Positions 5,584-7,296 of a stretch of DNA of 7,296 nt are shown piece by piece. The stretch's first letter is position 1, and each line of letters opens with the position of its first letter. The translations under genes and the position numbers were made by a program. This DNA is from Bacteroidota bacterium (GTDB lineage: Bacteria > Bacteroidota > Bacteroidia > Chitinophagales > Chitinophagaceae): NCBI GenBank assembly GCA_028876035.1, contig JAGWTK010000191.1, forward strand, positions 1 to 7,296, read 5' to 3'. Below the pieces are notes generated by a model that did no database searches, had not been told where the DNA came from, and saw nothing but the letters and a program-made list of their open reading frames with translations.

Positions 5584-7296
5584 TTATTTAAACTTGTCTT
5601 TAAAATTCTGCACCAGGAATTTGCGGTAGGCGGTTAGGTCTTTGTTGTTTTTCAACACTTCGAGGTTGCCGGCGGTAATAATAATAAACGAGTATTTGGC
5701 GGCGGGCATCCAGGGGATGATATCGGCGGGCGCCTGCTTCGCGGCTTTCTCCATGTAATCCAGCGCATCGATCGCGTTCGCAAAATTGCCCATCAGCATC
5801 ATGCGAATATCGTTTGTCAGTTCCAGGGGCGTGATTTCAATCGTTTGGTTATAATATTTTTCACGGTTGTAGCGGTTGAAAGCATTTTTCGCTTCGCCAA
5901 CATACACGGGATCTACCTTGTCCATCACCAATGCTACGAAATGCGGTTGCTCCGGTGCGAATACAAAACTGGTGCCCGTCGCCGGTGCTGTTGTAGGCTT
6001 TTTCACCGCCAGCTGTACGGAATCTTTTGCAGGCTGCCGGACCGCAGGCGTAGCCGGTTGCTTCAGGTTGCTGCTATCGGTTTTTGCGGGAATTCTTGCT
6101 ACAACAGGACCCTGTTCCATCGGTGTACCAACGGGGGCTGTATCAATCACGCTGTCTTCTTTCGGCATTTCAACCTTGAGATTGGTCAGGTATTCTTCAA
6201 TTTGCCTGCGCCGGCTGAGCACATCCACCAGGGTACGGGCTTTCCCGGCCATCGGTGTGCCTGCATAAAGCGAATTGATATTATTGAGTACACTGATCGC
6301 TACCGAGTCGTTTCGCTGCTGAATATAGTACACAGCCTCGATGTACAGCAATTGCGGACTCCAGTAATACTTGCCATAGAGGCTGTCCGCTGCACGTTTG
6401 CTTGCGATGGCTTCTTCGAACCTGCCTTCGATGAACAGGTTGTAAATATTCTCATAGATCGGCGTGCCTTCCTGTTTGCGGGCCGTATCGGCCGCCACGG
6501 GATTGCGGATAATCGCGAGTGACTTTGAGTTGCTGTATTTTGTTTCCAGCAGGCGGCGCGTATCGTTCATCTTCTGGATGTCGCCAACTTTTTTATAGCA
6601 GTAGTAAAGATTGAACAATGTTTCTTCTTCGATCGACGAACCGGGAAAACGGTTTTCGAGCGTCTCGTAAGCACTGATCGCATCGGGATAGGCTTCCAGG
6701 TTATCCTGCAGTGCTTTGCCAATTTCAAATTGTGCGTGCAGGATGGAATCGTTCGACTGCTTTATTTTCTCCGTCGTAAGCGGCAGTTTTTCTTTGAGTC
6801 CGTCCAGGCTCAGCGGCCTGAACTCTTCCGGTTGTGCATTGCCGTTACCCAACTGCGTGGCAAGCGCTCCCTGGTTCCTTCCCTGCCCCTGCTGTTGCCG
6901 GATGACAGCAGCACGTTGCCAGTTGTCGGTATTCGGGCGATTGCCCCATTTTGCTTTGAACTCACTAAAGCCACGGGTTTTTAAGGCTGTGTTGGAAAAG
7001 TACCAGTCGGATTTATTGCCGGTGCTGAAAAGATCTACGGCAGGGGCATTGGCCTGGTTACCGGTATAGCTATTACCCGTATTCCCGAAACTGGGTTCCT
7101 CGTCCTTGAGACCCTGTTCTTTGCGCAACTGGCGCAGTAATTTTTTTAGTAAGGCAGTGCGCTCAGCCTCCGGCATGGCCGCTATTTTCTGCAGGCTGTC
7201 CTGCCGTTTAATGACCAGCTGCGCAGCGGCAATACTGCTCAATGCATTTTTCCGCGCGTTGAAGTCGGCGAGGTCTTCGGGGTCGATAATGCTTTG
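5584..7296 (-). CDS. porW: PorW/SprE-like type IX secretion system TPR protein, N-terminus missing
   Basis: The frame is open to the right edge, so 570 C-terminal residues are visible; a TTG at 7242 is internal rather than the start. PorW (Porphyromonas) and SprE (Flavobacterium) are large TPR lipoproteins of the cell envelope needed for type IX secretion and gliding, roughly 850-1000 aa. Recognition rests on three parts, numbered in the visible fragment. First, the segment near 97-127, 'WYFSNTALKTRGFSEFKAKW' followed by GNRP and DNW, matches the family pattern WYFYN...EFK..WGNRP..DNW. Second, TPR-like helices cover about 180-375 (for example 'DAISAYETLENRFPGSSIEE' and 'FIEGRFEEAIASKRAADSLY'). 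Third, the end has the family's C-terminal domain after a Pro/Ala/Thr-rich linker (about 380-445): a region of 'MDKVDPVYVGEAKNAFNRYN' type, then 'YSFIIITAGNLEVLKNNKDL' and a YRKFLVQNF close. The lipobox expected at the true start is outside the window. A terminator follows, then the PBP1A gene. A generic TPR protein is the alternative, but the WGNRP motif argues against it. Confidence 0.82.
   Translation of the reverse strand, partial: QSIIDPEDLADFNARKNALSSIAAAQLVIKRQDSLQKIAAMPEAERTALLKKLLRQLRKEQGLKDEEPSFGNTGNSYTGNQANAPAVDLFSTGNKSDWYFSNTALKTRGFSEFKAKWGNRPNTDNWQRAAVIRQQQGQGRNQGALATQLGNGNAQPEEFRPLSLDGLKEKLPLTTEKIKQSNDSILHAQFEIGKALQDNLEAYPDAISAYETLENRFPGSSIEEETLFNLYYCYKKVGDIQKMNDTRRLLETKYSNSKSLAIIRNPVAADTARKQEGTPIYENIYNLFIEGRFEEAIASKRAADSLYGKYYWSPQLLYIEAVYYIQQRNDSVAISVLNNINSLYAGTPMAGKARTLVDVLSRRRQIEEYLTNLKVEMPKEDSVIDTAPVGTPMEQGPVVARIPAKTDSSNLKQPATPAVRQPAKDSVQLAVKKPTTAPATGTSFVFAPEQPHFVALVMDKVDPVYVGEAKNAFNRYNREKYYNQTIEITPLELTNDIRMMLMGNFANAIDALDYMEKAAKQAPADIIPWMPAAKYSFIIITAGNLEVLKNNKDLTAYRKFLVQNFKDKFK

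Noticed and set aside
5845..6522. A 225-codon open frame on the plus strand
   Set aside because: It lies wholly antisense to the PorW/SprE-like gene, whose frame carries recognisable family motifs. Its own translation is Cys/Arg/His-rich with no domain pattern, which is typical of a shadow frame.
7240..7242. TTG at 7242 as the start of the PorW/SprE-like gene
   Set aside because: The frame stays open through a further 18 codons to the window edge, the family is much longer, and no signal peptide or lipobox follows this TTG.
1..7296. Phage, insertion-sequence, toxin-antitoxin, defence or other undescribed system
   Set aside because: All four genes fall into recognisable envelope-related families or domain types, codon use appears uniform, and no transposase, integrase, terminal inverted repeats or tRNA is visible. 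I see no evidence for a novel system here.

Overview
The window looks like chromosomal DNA of a Bacteroidota member, most likely of the Chitinophagaceae type. The reasons are a PorW/SprE-like component of the type IX secretion system, which is confined to this phylum; a DUF5009 membrane acyltransferase of the kind common there; promoter boxes matching the Bacteroidota consensus (TTTG, about 20 bp, TAnnTTTG); and start codons without Shine-Dalgarno sequences. The genus is an inference from general resemblance and cannot be fixed from the sequence alone.

All four genes lie on the minus strand, so the window reads right to left. (1) 7296-5584: the C-terminal 570 residues of a PorW/SprE-like TPR protein, whose start lies beyond the right edge. 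It ends at a hairpin-plus-T-tract terminator (5573-5546). (2) A 164-bp gap holds that terminator, a five-unit heptanucleotide tandem repeat (5465-5499) and a weak promoter candidate. (3) 5419-3008: a complete class A penicillin-binding protein (PBP1A type) with all glycosyltransferase and transpeptidase motifs. A strong bidirectional terminator (2975-3004) follows its stop codon directly. (4) 2945-1770: a polytopic DUF5009/HGSNAT-like acyltransferase whose start is ambiguous, because the longest reading begins at a GTG overlapping the PBP stop and runs through the terminator. (5) A 208-bp gap with a very good Bacteroidota promoter. (6) 1561-1: the N-terminal 520 residues of a large secreted protein with a signal peptide, a propeller-like region, a DUF11-like domain and the start of an FN3-like domain, cut off by the left edge.

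The shared theme is the cell envelope: protein export to the surface (PorW/SprE), peptidoglycan synthesis (PBP1A), probable acetylation of an envelope glycan (DUF5009, substrate unknown) and an exported repeat-domain protein that is plausibly type IX cargo. Terminators and promoters between the genes suggest mostly separate transcription units rather than one operon. I found no mobile element, CRISPR array, RNA gene or clearly undescribed system. The points most worth a second look are the PBP/DUF5009 junction and the heptad repeat in front of the PBP gene.
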